From positions 248,001-312,000 of the forward strand of contig CAWGOF010000003.1 of the NCBI GenBank assembly GCA_963824225.1: a stretch of DNA of 64,000 nt, read 5' to 3'. Position numbers and translations under genes: made by a program. How positions within the stretch are numbered: the first letter of the stretch is position 1; each line of letters starts with the position of its first letter. Source of the stretch: CAWGOF01 sp963824225. GTDB lineage: Bacteria; Acidobacteriota; Polarisedimenticolia; Polarisedimenticolales; Polarisedimenticolaceae. Of the stretch, positions 29,003 through 37,924 are shown one piece after another. The notes below the pieces were generated by a model that searched no databases, was not told where the DNA came from, and worked only from the letters and a program-made list of their open reading frames with translations.

Positions 29003-31687
29003 TCAGGGGTCGAAACGCTCCCGAACGGCCACGACCCGCGGAACTCCCCAGCCCGACGGAGGCCAATCGGACGGGATCGAGGCGTTCCAGTACACGTCGG
29101 GTGTGGGCGCCGAGCCGTCGGCGGGAGACTGGGAGATCCCGGAGAACGCGACGATCGATCCGTACACGGCCCCGCGCCCCGTCGCTTCGAACCTCCCGCT
29201 GTTGATCAGGATCCCGTCGATCGCCACCGGCACGCCGGCGATCGGGGCGCCCCGCGCGTCCCGCTGCCCGCCGGGCGGACCCGCGACGATCGGTCGTGGC
29301 GCGTCGGCCGATGCAGTCGGGTAGATCAGGTCGAGGTGCAGCTCGCCCGCATCGTGCTGACCATCGCGATCGAGGTCCTGGTACGGCTCTCCTGGCGGGC
29401 GCAGCGTCGACTCCGTCCCCGGCGGCGGATCGGCGACGATACGAATCGAGCTCGCGTTCGCGTAGAGCAGACCGCGAAACACGAGAGCTCCATCGATCTC
29501 TTGCGGCGGAGTCAGGTTGTCGGGGAGGCCGTCCCGATCGCCGTCGAGCGGCGGCTCGCCGTCGGCCGTGTCGAAGAAACACAGGCCCGTCCGGCCGCGC
29601 AGCGCATCGGCCAGCGTCGTCCGCGGCCCCGCACCGTCCTCGCGGAACGCACCGCCGTCCCATTCGAAATAATGAACGCCGCGCCGCCCGGACCGGGCGA
29701 TCGCTCGGAACGTGCCGTAGTCGAACGCGGGGCAGGTCACGTCGGCGCGCCCCTGAAACAGGTTCGAGCGGTCGGGTCGATCGGGCGCGAGGTCCGGTGG
29801 AAATGGCTGCGGGACTCCGGGCGCAGCTCCGGCGCCGACGACGTCCGCTCCGGACAGCACGCGGAACCACGGATCGGGAAACGGCGCGCCGCTGACGGTG
29901 CCGAGAAACGCGTCGAACGCGGCCGGGTCGCCCAGGTTCCACACTGGATCGCGGGTCGCATCGGGTGGTATCGACCGTGGAACGCTCGGTGCGAGCGACC
30001 CTACGCCTGAGACTACGAGGCCCCCGACGCTCGCGAACGTCCCCCAATGCACGCCGACCGGACCCGTCCACACGCTCGCGCCGCACGAGTGGACGGGACC
30101 CGTGATCCTGCGGTACGGGATCTCGGCCAGGAGCGTCTCGATCGTGCGCTGGGCCACGACCACGGGACCCGTAGGCGTCGCCAGCTCGAGGCGCGCCGTG
30201 ACGCGGACCGTCCCGATCCCTCGACGGACCCAGCCCGATCCGCTGCGAAGATACGGCGGGGCCGAGACGTCGATACGCGAGATGCGCGTCCGCATGCCGC
30301 CGCCTTCGTCGGGAAACGTCGCGAACAGACTCGCCGACAGCCGATCGAGGAACGCGGCGGCGGGCCCGCTCGCGCGGTCGATCCGCACGTCCGGTCCGTC
30401 GAGCGTCCCGCGCAGGGCGTCGACGACTGCGCCGTCGAACGGTCGATCGAACAGGTCGTCCGCGCCATCCGCGTCGACGTCGACGCCTTCCTTGTACCGC
30501 GGGCTCGACCCGAGCGGTGGACCCTCGGGATCGGCCTCGTCGCGGATGCGTCGCAGCGTGCGATCCACGACCCCGGGCGCCGGCACGTGCGGCGCGAGCC
30601 GCGGCTCGTCGAACCAGCGCTGCACGACCCGCGCACCGGCTTCGGCGGCCCATCGCGCCTGGCTCGCACGCTTCTCGTTCCGCGCGCCCAGGTTCTCCGA
30701 CTCGGCGATCAGCGCGATCGCCAGAGCCACGAAACCCGCGGCGGCAGCGATGCACAGCACGACCACGAGAGCGATCCCCCGCTCGCGCCCTCGGGGGCGT
30801 CGCGTCCGGTGCGGGCGGACGCCACGGCGCGGGCGGACGCCGCGGATCGGGCCGTTTCGCAGCAGCACGCGGCTCGACAGGCGAAGCTTGCGCATCCGTC
30901 GTGTGCGAGGGTCCGGATCGGTCGCGTCGAGCCATCGAGGATCGGGATCGACACTCAGCACCTCGATCTCGAGCCCGACCTGCGCGATCGCCGCCCGCAC
31001 GGTGCGCGCCGCGGTCGCGTCCGACCCGCCGGGCGGGACGAGCTCGCGCCCCGCGTGATCGAAGTAGCGGAACCGCAGGGCGCGCACGTTCTCGACGATC
31101 GGTGTGAAGTGCGCGAAGCCCGACGAGCCGTAGGCCGCGGCATCGGCGTCGAGCGCGACGCGATACAAGGCGTACGGGGGAGCGTCGAGGGTCTGCGCGA
31201 TTCCGTCGAGCACCACGGGCTCGACGATCCCGTCACGCGGGGCGGGCGTGACGTCGGCGTCGAACGCCAGGTCGTCGCGCGCCACGCCGCGCATCGGACG
31301 CAGCACGAACCCGTGAATCTCGTCGTTCCCGGTCGACACGTGCTCGAACGCCGACCCTTCGAGCGCACGCTCGGGATCGGCTGCCGCTGCCGCGTCGGCG
31401 ACGTCGAAGTCCGCGCGCACGACGATCGCCGCCCTCGCCGCGGCCTCGATCGGCTCGTCCGGGCGTGCCGGATCTCCGTCGGGATCGACTCCGAACCCGG
31501 CGAGCCGGAGCTCGGCCTCGATCCAGTCGAGCGCGACCCGTGCGCTGTGCTGTCGCTCGGCCGCGTCCTCTCCGTCGCGGAACGAGCGGCGCAGGTCCTC
31601 GTGGAACGTGAACGCCAGGATCAGGACGAGCGCGGCGACGCCGAGCGCCACGAGGGCCTCGAGCACGGTCGCACCGCGGGCGCTCAC
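29003..31687 (-). CDS. PilW-like pseudopilin fused in frame to a PilX/GspK-like pseudopilin
   Basis: One uninterrupted frame of 894 codons starts at GTG 31687, overlapping the pilV stop as GTGA. Residues 1-~275 are PilW-like: a short prepilin leader ending in Gly, ATVLE with Glu at +5, a membrane helix (ALVALGVAALVLILAF) and a minor-pilin body ending near LRLSSRVLLRNG. There is no stop there. An Arg-rich linker leads to a second prepilin-type site, RGRERG followed by IALVVVLCIAAAAGFVALAI without Glu at +5, as in GspK, and then a PilX/GspK-like body of ~590 residues containing a calcium-loop-like DGDRDGLPDN. An in-frame ATG at 30895 could start the second part alone. It probably forms the pilus priming tip, processed by the PilD encoded upstream. 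Confidence 0.78.
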   Translation of the reverse strand: MSARGATVLEALVALGVAALVLILAFTFHEDLRRSFRDGEDAAERQHSARVALDWIEAELRLAGFGVDPDGDPARPDEPIEAAARAAIVVRADFDVADAAAAADPERALEGSAFEHVSTGNDEIHGFVLRPMRGVARDDLAFDADVTPAPRDGIVEPVVLDGIAQTLDAPPYALYRVALDADAAAYGSSGFAHFTPIVENVRALRFRYFDHAGRELVPPGGSDATAARTVRAAIAQVGLEIEVLSVDPDPRWLDATDPDPRTRRMRKLRLSSRVLLRNGPIRGVRPRRGVRPHRTRRPRGRERGIALVVVLCIAAAAGFVALAIALIAESENLGARNEKRASQARWAAEAGARVVQRWFDEPRLAPHVPAPGVVDRTLRRIRDEADPEGPPLGSSPRYKEGVDVDADGADDLFDRPFDGAVVDALRGTLDGPDVRIDRASGPAAAFLDRLSASLFATFPDEGGGMRTRISRIDVSAPPYLRSGSGWVRRGIGTVRVTARLELATPTGPVVVAQRTIETLLAEIPYRRITGPVHSCGASVWTGPVGVHWGTFASVGGLVVSGVGSLAPSVPRSIPPDATRDPVWNLGDPAAFDAFLGTVSGAPFPDPWFRVLSGADVVGAGAAPGVPQPFPPDLAPDRPDRSNLFQGRADVTCPAFDYGTFRAIARSGRRGVHYFEWDGGAFREDGAGPRTTLADALRGRTGLCFFDTADGEPPLDGDRDGLPDNLTPPQEIDGALVFRGLLYANASSIRIVADPPPGTESTLRPPGEPYQDLDRDGQHDAGELHLDLIYPTASADAPRPIVAGPPGGQRDARGAPIAGVPVAIDGILINSGRFEATGRGAVYGSIVAFSGISQSPADGSAPTPDVYWNASIPSDWPPSGWGVPRVVAVRERFDP

Positions 31688-32142
31688 GTGCGCACCGTCA
31701 CGAGGCGTACGCGCCGGGCGCGCGGACCCTCGATCCAGTGCACGGTCACGACGACCCGGATCGCCTCGGCCGACGCGAGCGGCGTCGACGTTGCCGGAGC
31801 GATCGTGGCCAGCTCGACCCGCGCGTGGGATCGCCCGAGCGATCGAGCGAGCGTTGCCTGCCAGCTCGCGGCCCACGGACAGGCGCGCGAATCGACGCTC
31901 TCGGACGCGCTCGACCCGTCGAGCCCCAGGACCTGCCACGTCCCCTCGAAGCTCGTGCCGCTCAGCTCGTCGAGGATGCCCCGTGCAACACCGAGCGCCA
32001 CGCTGCTCGTGCGCCCGGCGTCGAGCAGCCGCCGGGCGGAGACCGCGAGCCCACCGATCGCGACGAGCGCCACGGCGAACAGTCCCAGCGCAACGAGGTT
32101 CTCGACCAGCGTGAAGCCGGAGGTCCGTTCGGCTGTCGTCAT
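31684..32142 (-). CDS. pilV: PilV-like minor pseudopilin
   Basis: This is an intact 152-residue protein with a nine-residue leader ending TSG, then FTLVENLVALGLFAVALVAI: prepilin cleavage after Gly and Glu at +5. The body has no strong family signature beyond the N-terminal helix, and its order before the PilW-like gene matches the minor pilin clusters of type IV pili. It would be processed by PilD and sit in the priming complex with the PilW-PilX product. It overlaps the fusion gene by four bases. A GspI role in a type II secretion system is an alternative, but no secretin or GspD-type gene is in the window. Confidence 0.75.
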   Translation of the reverse strand: MTTAERTSGFTLVENLVALGLFAVALVAIGGLAVSARRLLDAGRTSSVALGVARGILDELSGTSFEGTWQVLGLDGSSASESVDSRACPWAASWQATLARSLGRSHARVELATIAPATSTPLASAEAIRVVVTVHWIEGPRARRVRLVTVRT

Positions 32143-32211
32143 GTTCGTACGAACCGGCCCGGAGGATCGGCGGCCGGCGGGGACGGGGGGACCGCGTGGA
32201 ACGGAGACCGA

Positions 32212-33024
32212 TCAGCCCGAGGGAAACACCAGGCGACCGTACGCCTGGACCAGTCGAGGCCCCCACAGGAGGGCCACGAGGCTGGCCGGAGCGAGGAAGC
32301 AGCCGAACGGCAACGCGTCCCGCAGAGTCCCTCGGCGAAGCGGGATGAGCGCCAGCCCGACCACGGCCCCGACGATCGACGCCGCGAACACGGTCACGAA
32401 CGCGCCGACGGGTCCTGTGAACGCGCCGACCATCGCCATCAGCTTCACGTCGCCGAGCCCCATCGCATCGACGCCGCGCAGCCGGCCGTACAGCGCGCCG
32501 ACGCCCCACAGCAGACCGGCGCCGAGCGCCGCGCCCGAGAGCGCGAGCCACACGCGACGGCTGCTCGAGCCGCTGAGGAACGGATTGCACCACGCGATCG
32601 CGAGACCGGTGACGACGCCGCTCAGCGTCACCGCGTCCGGCAGCAGGCGCTCGTCGTAGTCGGTGAAGAACAGGACCAGCATCGCGAGCGCGAACGGCCC
32701 AGCGACCAGGAACGCCGCGCCCGCGCCGAGGTACGACCACAGGCCGACGAGCACGAGCCCGGCGAGGACCTCGACGAGCGGGTAGCGCAGCGGGATCGAC
32801 GCACCGCAGGCGCGGCATCGCCCGCGCAGCAGGATCCACGACACGACGGGAACGTTGTCGTACCAGCGGATCGGTGCCTGGCATGCGGGACAGGCCGAGC
32901 CGGGTCGCACCACGCTGCGCCCCGCGGGCAGCCGATGGATGCACACGTTCAAGAAGCTCCCGAGGGCGAGACCGACCAGCCCGACGAGGACGGTCGTCAG
33001 CGGCTCGAGCGTGGTCAGGCTCAT
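32212..33024 (-). CDS. pilD: Prepilin peptidase / N-methyltransferase PilD
   Basis: It cleaves prepilin leaders after Gly and N-methylates the new end, at the inner membrane. It is intact at 270 residues. The cytoplasmic zinc site has Cys45/Cys48 (CPAC) and Cys70/Cys73 (CRAC). The aspartyl-protease motifs are TDYDERLLPD (121-130) and GLGD (189-192). About eight membrane helices are visible, starting TVLVGLVGLALGSFLNVCIH. Its ATG overlaps the stop of the TPR gene as ATGA. In Myxococcus pilD also follows the PilG-H-I transporter genes. Its substrates in this window would be two pilins, PilV and the PilW-PilX fusion. Confidence 0.95.
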   Translation of the reverse strand: MSLTTLEPLTTVLVGLVGLALGSFLNVCIHRLPAGRSVVRPGSACPACQAPIRWYDNVPVVSWILLRGRCRACGASIPLRYPLVEVLAGLVLVGLWSYLGAGAAFLVAGPFALAMLVLFFTDYDERLLPDAVTLSGVVTGLAIAWCNPFLSGSSSRRVWLALSGAALGAGLLWGVGALYGRLRGVDAMGLGDVKLMAMVGAFTGPVGAFVTVFAASIVGAVVGLALIPLRRGTLRDALPFGCFLAPASLVALLWGPRLVQAYGRLVFPSG

Positions 33025-33872
33025 CGGCGTCCCAGGATGCGGTCCGCCGCCGACGCCACGTTTCCGGTCTGCGCGTCGTACACGTACGGTCGTCCTGACG
33101 GGTCGATCGGCACGTCCCGAATGTAACCGCGTCGCTTCAGCTCAGCCAGATCGCGCGGCGTGCGACCGTTGTCGTTTCGAAACGCGGCCACGGCGTCGCG
33201 CAACGCGACCACGTCGATCCGCGCCTGGACCTCGTGGACCTTGCGTCGGGCGATCGCGCGGGACACGTCGTCGGACGCCGGGTCTTCGAGGATCGCGATC
33301 CACAATCGCCGTGCCTCCTCGAGCGAACCGGTGCGCGCGAGCAGCGCGGCGTGCATGCGCCGCGTGACCGGTGGCGCGCCCGGAATCGAGGCCGCACGCG
33401 CGAAGTACCGCGCCGCGCATTCGGGCTCGGAGGCCATGTGGCACTCCCAGGCCGCGAGGTACGGGAGGATCCAGCGGTCGGGGTTGTGCTTCATCCCCAG
33501 ATCGAGCAGCGCGAGACCACCCTGCAGGTCGTGGGCCTCGACGGTCAGGATCATCGCGCCGAGCCAGTACGCTTCGATGTAGTGCGGATCGAGCTCGGCG
33601 ATCACGTTCCCGAACACGTGCTGGACGTAGCGGAACCGGTCGGTCGAGCCGTACTCCGAGTAGTACTGGATCGCCCACACGTAGATCAGGTCGGCGAGAA
33701 GCGACGCGTGCCCGAGGCTGAGGGCTTTCAGGTGTCGGCCATTCGGGAGGTACAGCAGCTCGTCGGCCGTCCGCTGCGCCGGCATGAGTCGCTCGAGCGT
33801 CCGAGCCGAGACCACCGCGCCACCCATCGCTCCGGTCAACGCCACGACGGCGATCCAACGCCGGCGCGTCAC
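33021..33872 (-). CDS. Membrane-anchored TPR-like protein of the pilus operon
   Basis: It is a 283-residue protein starting at a GTG that overlaps the permease stop as GTGA. It has an N-terminal signal anchor (RWIAVVALTGAMGGAVVSAR) and helical repeats with a TPR-like rhythm (for example YIEAYWLGAMILTVEAHDLQ, GGLALLDLGMKHNPDRWILP). The last ~60 residues (LRDAVAAFRNDNGRTPRDLA, then DPSGRPYVYDAQTG) resemble the C-terminal part of GspG-type pseudopilins, where DPWG-x-P-Y is conserved. I cannot name it. Its location between the PilH/PilI-type transporter and pilD suggests a pilus assembly factor, perhaps functionally like PilG or an outer pilotin helper; this is inference. Confidence 0.7.
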   Translation of the reverse strand: MTRRRWIAVVALTGAMGGAVVSARTLERLMPAQRTADELLYLPNGRHLKALSLGHASLLADLIYVWAIQYYSEYGSTDRFRYVQHVFGNVIAELDPHYIEAYWLGAMILTVEAHDLQGGLALLDLGMKHNPDRWILPYLAAWECHMASEPECAARYFARAASIPGAPPVTRRMHAALLARTGSLEEARRLWIAILEDPASDDVSRAIARRKVHEVQARIDVVALRDAVAAFRNDNGRTPRDLAELKRRGYIRDVPIDPSGRPYVYDAQTGNVASAADRILGRR

Positions 33873-34651
33873 CGGAACTCCCGGCGCTCGAACGCCGCGC
33901 AGGCCAACGCCAGCACGAGCGCCACGTAGCACGCGCCGTACAGCGAAGACCACAGCACGAACCCCGGCGGGAGCGGGAGCCCGTGCACCGCCTCGGCCTT
34001 GCGATCGAGCCGCTCGAGGTTCGGCAGGACCCAGTACATGGCCTCGCAGGTCCAGCGCGCGATCCCCTCGGGCAAGCGCTGGGCCAGGAGCCGCAGGCTC
34101 CACGACAGGTGGCCCGAGACGTACACCGCGCTGGTCCAGACCGCCGAGAGGATCGGATTGGTCACGCTCGAGAACAAGAGCGCGAACGCGGTGACGATCG
34201 CCAGCTCGATCAGGATCAGCCACACCGCCGGGAGGAGCGCGGATACGGTCGTGTCGCGGACCCACAGGACGCTCACGAGCGTCGCGTACATGAGCGTCAC
34301 GTGCAGGGTCAGAACGGCGAACAGCCCGGCGAACTTGGCCAGGACGAACTGCCACCGCGCCACCGGCTGGGCCAGCAGCGTGTACACGGTCCGCCGCTCG
34401 ATCTCCTTGAACACCAGGGACACGCCGACGAACACGGCGATCCCCACGCCGAACAGCGAGATCGCCGACAGCCCGAGATCCTTGATGATCTTGTCCTCGT
34501 TGCCCACCGTCACCATCGCGAGCAGCCGCGAGGCCAGGATCACGAGCAGGGCGAAGACGACGAGCAGGTACAGCACGCGATCGCGCACCGCCTCGCGGAA
34601 CGTGTTCAGCGCGATCGCGAGCACGACGCTCGGGGCGCTGGGGCGCCTCAT
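33869..34651 (-). CDS. pilI: ABC transporter permease, PilI-like
   Basis: It is a 260-residue ABC-2 type permease with about six membrane helices: a first long hydrophobic segment (VLYLLVVFALLVILASRLLA), then FKEIERRTVYTLLAQPVARW, a coupling-helix region typical of ABC-2 permeases, and several later helices ending in CYVALVLALACAAF. The start MRRPSAPSVV (34651) overlaps the ATPase stop as ATGA. In Myxococcus xanthus pilH and pilI encode an ABC transporter needed for pilus assembly, next to pilD, and the gene order here is the same. The symbol rests on that context; sequence alone only shows an ABC-2 permease. Confidence 0.72.
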   Translation of the reverse strand: MRRPSAPSVVLAIALNTFREAVRDRVLYLLVVFALLVILASRLLAMVTVGNEDKIIKDLGLSAISLFGVGIAVFVGVSLVFKEIERRTVYTLLAQPVARWQFVLAKFAGLFAVLTLHVTLMYATLVSVLWVRDTTVSALLPAVWLILIELAIVTAFALLFSSVTNPILSAVWTSAVYVSGHLSWSLRLLAQRLPEGIARWTCEAMYWVLPNLERLDRKAEAVHGLPLPPGFVLWSSLYGACYVALVLALACAAFERREFR

Positions 34652-35583
34652 GGCTCGCCTCGCGGCGCCGCACGACCGATCTCGCGCAGGAACAGGTCCT
34701 CGAGCGTGTCGCGTCGCGGCCACACGGACAGCACCTGACCGCCCGCCCGACGCGTAGCTTCGAGCAATTGACCCAGCGCGTCCACGTTCGGCACGCGGAG
34801 CAAGTGCTCGACCCCCTCGGACGACAGCACGTCGAACGCGCCGACCGGCATCGCGCCGCGGACCGACACCTCGAACCAGCGCACCGCCGACGACACCAGG
34901 TCGCCGAGACGCCCGGTCGCGCGCAGCCGACCCCGATCCAGCACCGCGACCCGGTCGCAGATCATCTCGGCATCCTGGAGGATGTGGCTCGAGAAGAACA
35001 CCGTGCGGCCCGAGCGCCGCAGCTCGAGGATCAGGTCGCGAACCTCGCGCCGGCCGATCGGGTCGAGCCCCGACATCGGCTCGTCGAGGATCACGAGCTC
35101 GGGGTCGTGCTGGATCGCCTGCGCCAGTCCGAGGCGCTGGACCATGCCCTTCGAGAACTTGCGCAGCGCGGTCGAGGCGCGCGAGGCGAGGCCGACGCGC
35201 TCGAGCGTCGCGCGCACCTTGGCCTGGCGCTCGACGCGCGTCAGCCCCTGCAGCCGTCCATAGAAGTCGAGGAACTCCTCGGCCGTCAGGTAGTCGTAGA
35301 AGTACGGGTTCTCGGGCAGGTACCCCAGACGCGCGCGTACCGCCCGGTTCGACGCGGGCTGGCCGAACAGCCGGACCTCGCCCCGGTCGGGGCGCAAGAG
35401 CCCGAGGATCAGCTTGAGCGTCGTCGTCTTCCCCGCGCCGTTCGGACCGAGGAGCCCGAACACCTGGCCCGGCTCGACGAGCAGATCGAGACCGTCGAGC
35501 GCGACCGAGCGTCCGAGACCGAGATGCCCGCGATAGATCTTCGTCAGGCCCCGAAGCTCGACGACCGAACCCGTTTCGCTCAT
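34648..35583 (-). CDS. pilH: ABC transporter ATPase, PilH-like
   Basis: This is an intact ATPase of 311 residues. Walker A is GPNGAGKTT (45-53), the signature region is FSKGMVQRLGLAQA, Walker B is LVILDEP followed by MSGLDPIGRREV, and the H-loop reads FSSH. The final ~80 residues form the DrrA/CcmA-type C-terminal extension. I took MSETGSVVELRGLTKIYRG as the start; an upstream in-frame start at 35628 would overlap the preceding gene. It overlaps its permease partner by four bases. Role and symbol follow from the PilH-PilI-PilD arrangement known in Myxococcus; a generic drug or polysaccharide exporter is the alternative. Confidence 0.72.
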   Translation of the reverse strand: MSETGSVVELRGLTKIYRGHLGLGRSVALDGLDLLVEPGQVFGLLGPNGAGKTTTLKLILGLLRPDRGEVRLFGQPASNRAVRARLGYLPENPYFYDYLTAEEFLDFYGRLQGLTRVERQAKVRATLERVGLASRASTALRKFSKGMVQRLGLAQAIQHDPELVILDEPMSGLDPIGRREVRDLILELRRSGRTVFFSSHILQDAEMICDRVAVLDRGRLRATGRLGDLVSSAVRWFEVSVRGAMPVGAFDVLSSEGVEHLLRVPNVDALGQLLEATRRAGGQVLSVWPRRDTLEDLFLREIGRAAPRGEP

Positions 35584-35596
35584 CGTCGGCGCCGCG

Positions 35597-36882
35597 TCAT
35601 GCGAGCGTGCGGGCGGTCTCGAGCCCATCGAGCAGCGCGCGCTCCATGTACGAGTACGTCCACGCGCCGTAGCGGCCGATCGCGTGGATCCCGACGTCGG
35701 TGAGAGCCGGGAGAACGCGCGCGAGCGCCTGCTGACGCTCGCGGTCGAAGATCACGTAGCCCGGATCGATGCGGACCCAGTCGCGCGCGAGGACACGTGT
35801 GGTTCGATCGAGGATCCCCTCGCGCACGAGGGCGGCGAGCGCTTCCCGCTCGAGCCGCGCGCGGTCGAGCGGCTCGCCGCGGGCGAGCCCGAACTCGACG
35901 TACATCGATCCCGTTCCAGGCGGGGCCACGGCCGCCGAGAAATTCGTCGGGAATCCGACGCGGTAGAACGGCGCGTCGTCGTCGGGGAAGTAGATCCAGT
36001 GCGCGCCCGCCGCCAGATCGGCCTGATCCACCCCGAGGTTCAGGCACGCGACGACCGACCAGTCGAGCTGCGCCGCCGCGCGAGAGAAAGCCTGGGCGTC
36101 CGCGCCCTCGAGCTTCTGCAGCAGGTCGGGCAACGGCAGCGTGCTGACGAGCCGATCGAAACGGATCCGCTCCCCCGAGGCCAGGATCACGTCCCGGCGA
36201 TCGAGATCGACCTCTCGACGCGCGCCCCGCAGCGCAGGTGCTCGACGCGCCGCGCGAGCGCGTCGGCCAGGGCGCCGATGCCGCCGTGGCGCGGATAGCG
36301 GAACGTCGCGTTGTACCCCATGCCGGCGTTCGCGATCCCCAGCGCGCCGCGCACGACCTGCTCGAGGGTCGGCTTCGGGACGGCCCACGACACCCAGTCG
36401 GCGGTCATCTGCGCCGGCTCGCGCCGGAACAGCTTGCGATTGTAGGGCAGCATGAACGCGGCGCTGATGCCGCTACCGAACACCGCGTTCGACCAGGTCT
36501 CGAAATCGAGCTGCGGGTCGTCGGGCACGGGCGTGCTCAAGCTGCGGGCGAAGTCGACGACGCACTGCGCCACGAGCTCGCGCGGTAGTCCGTGCAGGTT
36601 GGCCTGGAACGGGAACGGCAGCGTGACCCCGCGCGTGCGGATGCGTGCCTGCCGCTCGACCACGGCGAACGCGCCGGGCAGCAGCTCGTCGACGAGCCGC
36701 ACGATCCGCTCGTCCCGCAGGTGCAGCAGGTGGCCGGTGTAGTCGAACACGAACCCATCGACGACCCGTGACCGGCACAGGCCTCCCGGGGCGGACTCGG
36801 CCTCGAGCACGAGATGCTCGACCGACCCGAGATGGTACGCGGTCGACAGACCGGCGAGGCCGCCGCCGAGGATCAGGATCAC
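35597..36882 (-). CDS. FAD-dependent oxidoreductase of a glycan cluster, one indel
   Basis: It starts at GTG with ILILGGGLAGLSTAYHLG, the dinucleotide-binding motif of amine-oxidase and protoporphyrinogen-oxidase-like flavoproteins, followed by LEAESAPGGLCRS. A base is lost or gained near 36215, between CGARVER and EVDLDRRDVILASGERIRFD; the frame then runs to the end with LVSTLPLPDLLQKLEG and a closing flavin motif, GIHAIGRYGAWTYSYMERAL. The total is about 428 residues. Homologues in polysaccharide clusters are often compared with UDP-galactopyranose mutase, but the exact reaction is unknown. It lies between the WecA-type gene and the ABC transporter in one operon. Confidence 0.72.
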
Positions 36883-36889
36883 GTGCGCC

Positions 36890-37924
36890 TCACAGGCTCA
36901 TGTCGATCCGGCGCAGGAGCAAGCCGAGGCCCAGCGCCGCGACCGCGACCAGCCCCAGGACCGCGGTCGCGCCGCGCGTGGGCAGGAGCATCATCGCCAC
37001 CGCGCACGAGCCCAGGAGCGCCGTCGCCACGTACGAGCACGCGACGGTCTGTCGCGTCGTGAGCCGCCACTTGCGCAGGCGCAGCGCCACGTGGTCCGGA
37101 CTTCCGAGCATCACCGGCAGACCGCGGCGACGACGAATGTACATGACGAACAGCATGTCGAACAGCGGGACGCCGAGGATCAGGCCCGGGGCCAGCGCCG
37201 CGACCGGATTGCGCGCCGTGTACGCGTTGTCCATCGCCAGTGCACCGAGGGACAAGCCGAGGAACAGGCTCCCGGCATCGCCCATGTAGATCCGCGCCGG
37301 CTCGACGTTGTAGCGCAGGAACCCGACGCACGATCCGGCGAGCGCCGCGAGCAACACGGCCGCGCTGCTGTTCCCGTTGATCTCCGCGACGACGAGCAGC
37401 GTCAACGCCGCCACGGCCGCGGTCCCGGCCGATAGCCCGTCCATGATGTCGATCAGGTTGAACGCGTTCGTCACCGCGAGCATCCACAGCACGGTCAGCG
37501 CGAGCGCGAAGGGGCCGGGCACGAACGTCAGCTGGACCGAGACACCGGCCTTCCACAGCACGAGCACTCCGACGAGCTGGCCCGCGAGCTTGGTCCACGG
37601 CCCGAGCTGGCCCAGGTCGTCGACGAGACCCAGCGTGACGACGATCGAGCCCGCGAGCAAGATTCCCAGGACCTGACGATCGAACGGGAACGTCACGGCC
37701 ACCGCGAGGAGGAACGCGAGGTAGATCGCGAGTCCTCCGAGGTACGGCACCGGCGCGCGCTGCAGCTTGAGGCGGCCGTCGGGCCGATCGACGATGCCGA
37801 ACCGGATCGCGGCGTCGCGCAGCCGAGGCGTGAGGGCGAGCGCCAAGACGCAAGCCACGCCGAACGCGACCCCGTAGTCGATCGCGCGGACCTGCGCCTC
37901 GCCGAGCCAGCTCGTCCACGTCAT
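36890..37924 (-). CDS. WecA/MraY-family polyprenyl-phosphate sugar-1-phosphate transferase
   Basis: It loads the first sugar phosphate onto undecaprenyl phosphate, the start step of O-antigen or other surface glycan synthesis. It is 344 residues long with about eleven membrane helices. Active-site motifs are VPYLGGLAIYL, the Asp pair in GLVDDLGQL, NAFNLIDIMDGLSAG, the nucleophile region IYMGDAGSLFLGL and the His motif SPDHVALRLRKW. MraY is less likely because the gene is away from any mur cluster and the pattern is that of WecA/TagO/WbpL. It overlaps the GT2 stop as ATGA. Confidence 0.88.
   Translation of the reverse strand: MTWTSWLGEAQVRAIDYGVAFGVACVLALALTPRLRDAAIRFGIVDRPDGRLKLQRAPVPYLGGLAIYLAFLLAVAVTFPFDRQVLGILLAGSIVVTLGLVDDLGQLGPWTKLAGQLVGVLVLWKAGVSVQLTFVPGPFALALTVLWMLAVTNAFNLIDIMDGLSAGTAAVAALTLLVVAEINGNSSAAVLLAALAGSCVGFLRYNVEPARIYMGDAGSLFLGLSLGALAMDNAYTARNPVAALAPGLILGVPLFDMLFVMYIRRRRGLPVMLGSPDHVALRLRKWRLTTRQTVACSYVATALLGSCAVAMMLLPTRGATAVLGLVAVAALGLGLLLRRIDMSL

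Noticed and set aside
30047..32659. Plus-strand open frame of 870 codons opposite the pseudopilin genes
   Set aside because: The minus strand has three recognisable prepilin-type starts with correct overlaps; the plus frame has low-complexity Arg/His/Asp text and no start context.
31684..33024. Type II secretion system instead of type IV pilus minor pilins
   Set aside because: No secretin, GspE, GspL or GspM genes are present; pilB, pilT, pilC, pilS, pilR and PilH/PilI-type genes are, so a pilus assignment fits better, though some pseudopilins are GspG- or GspK-like.
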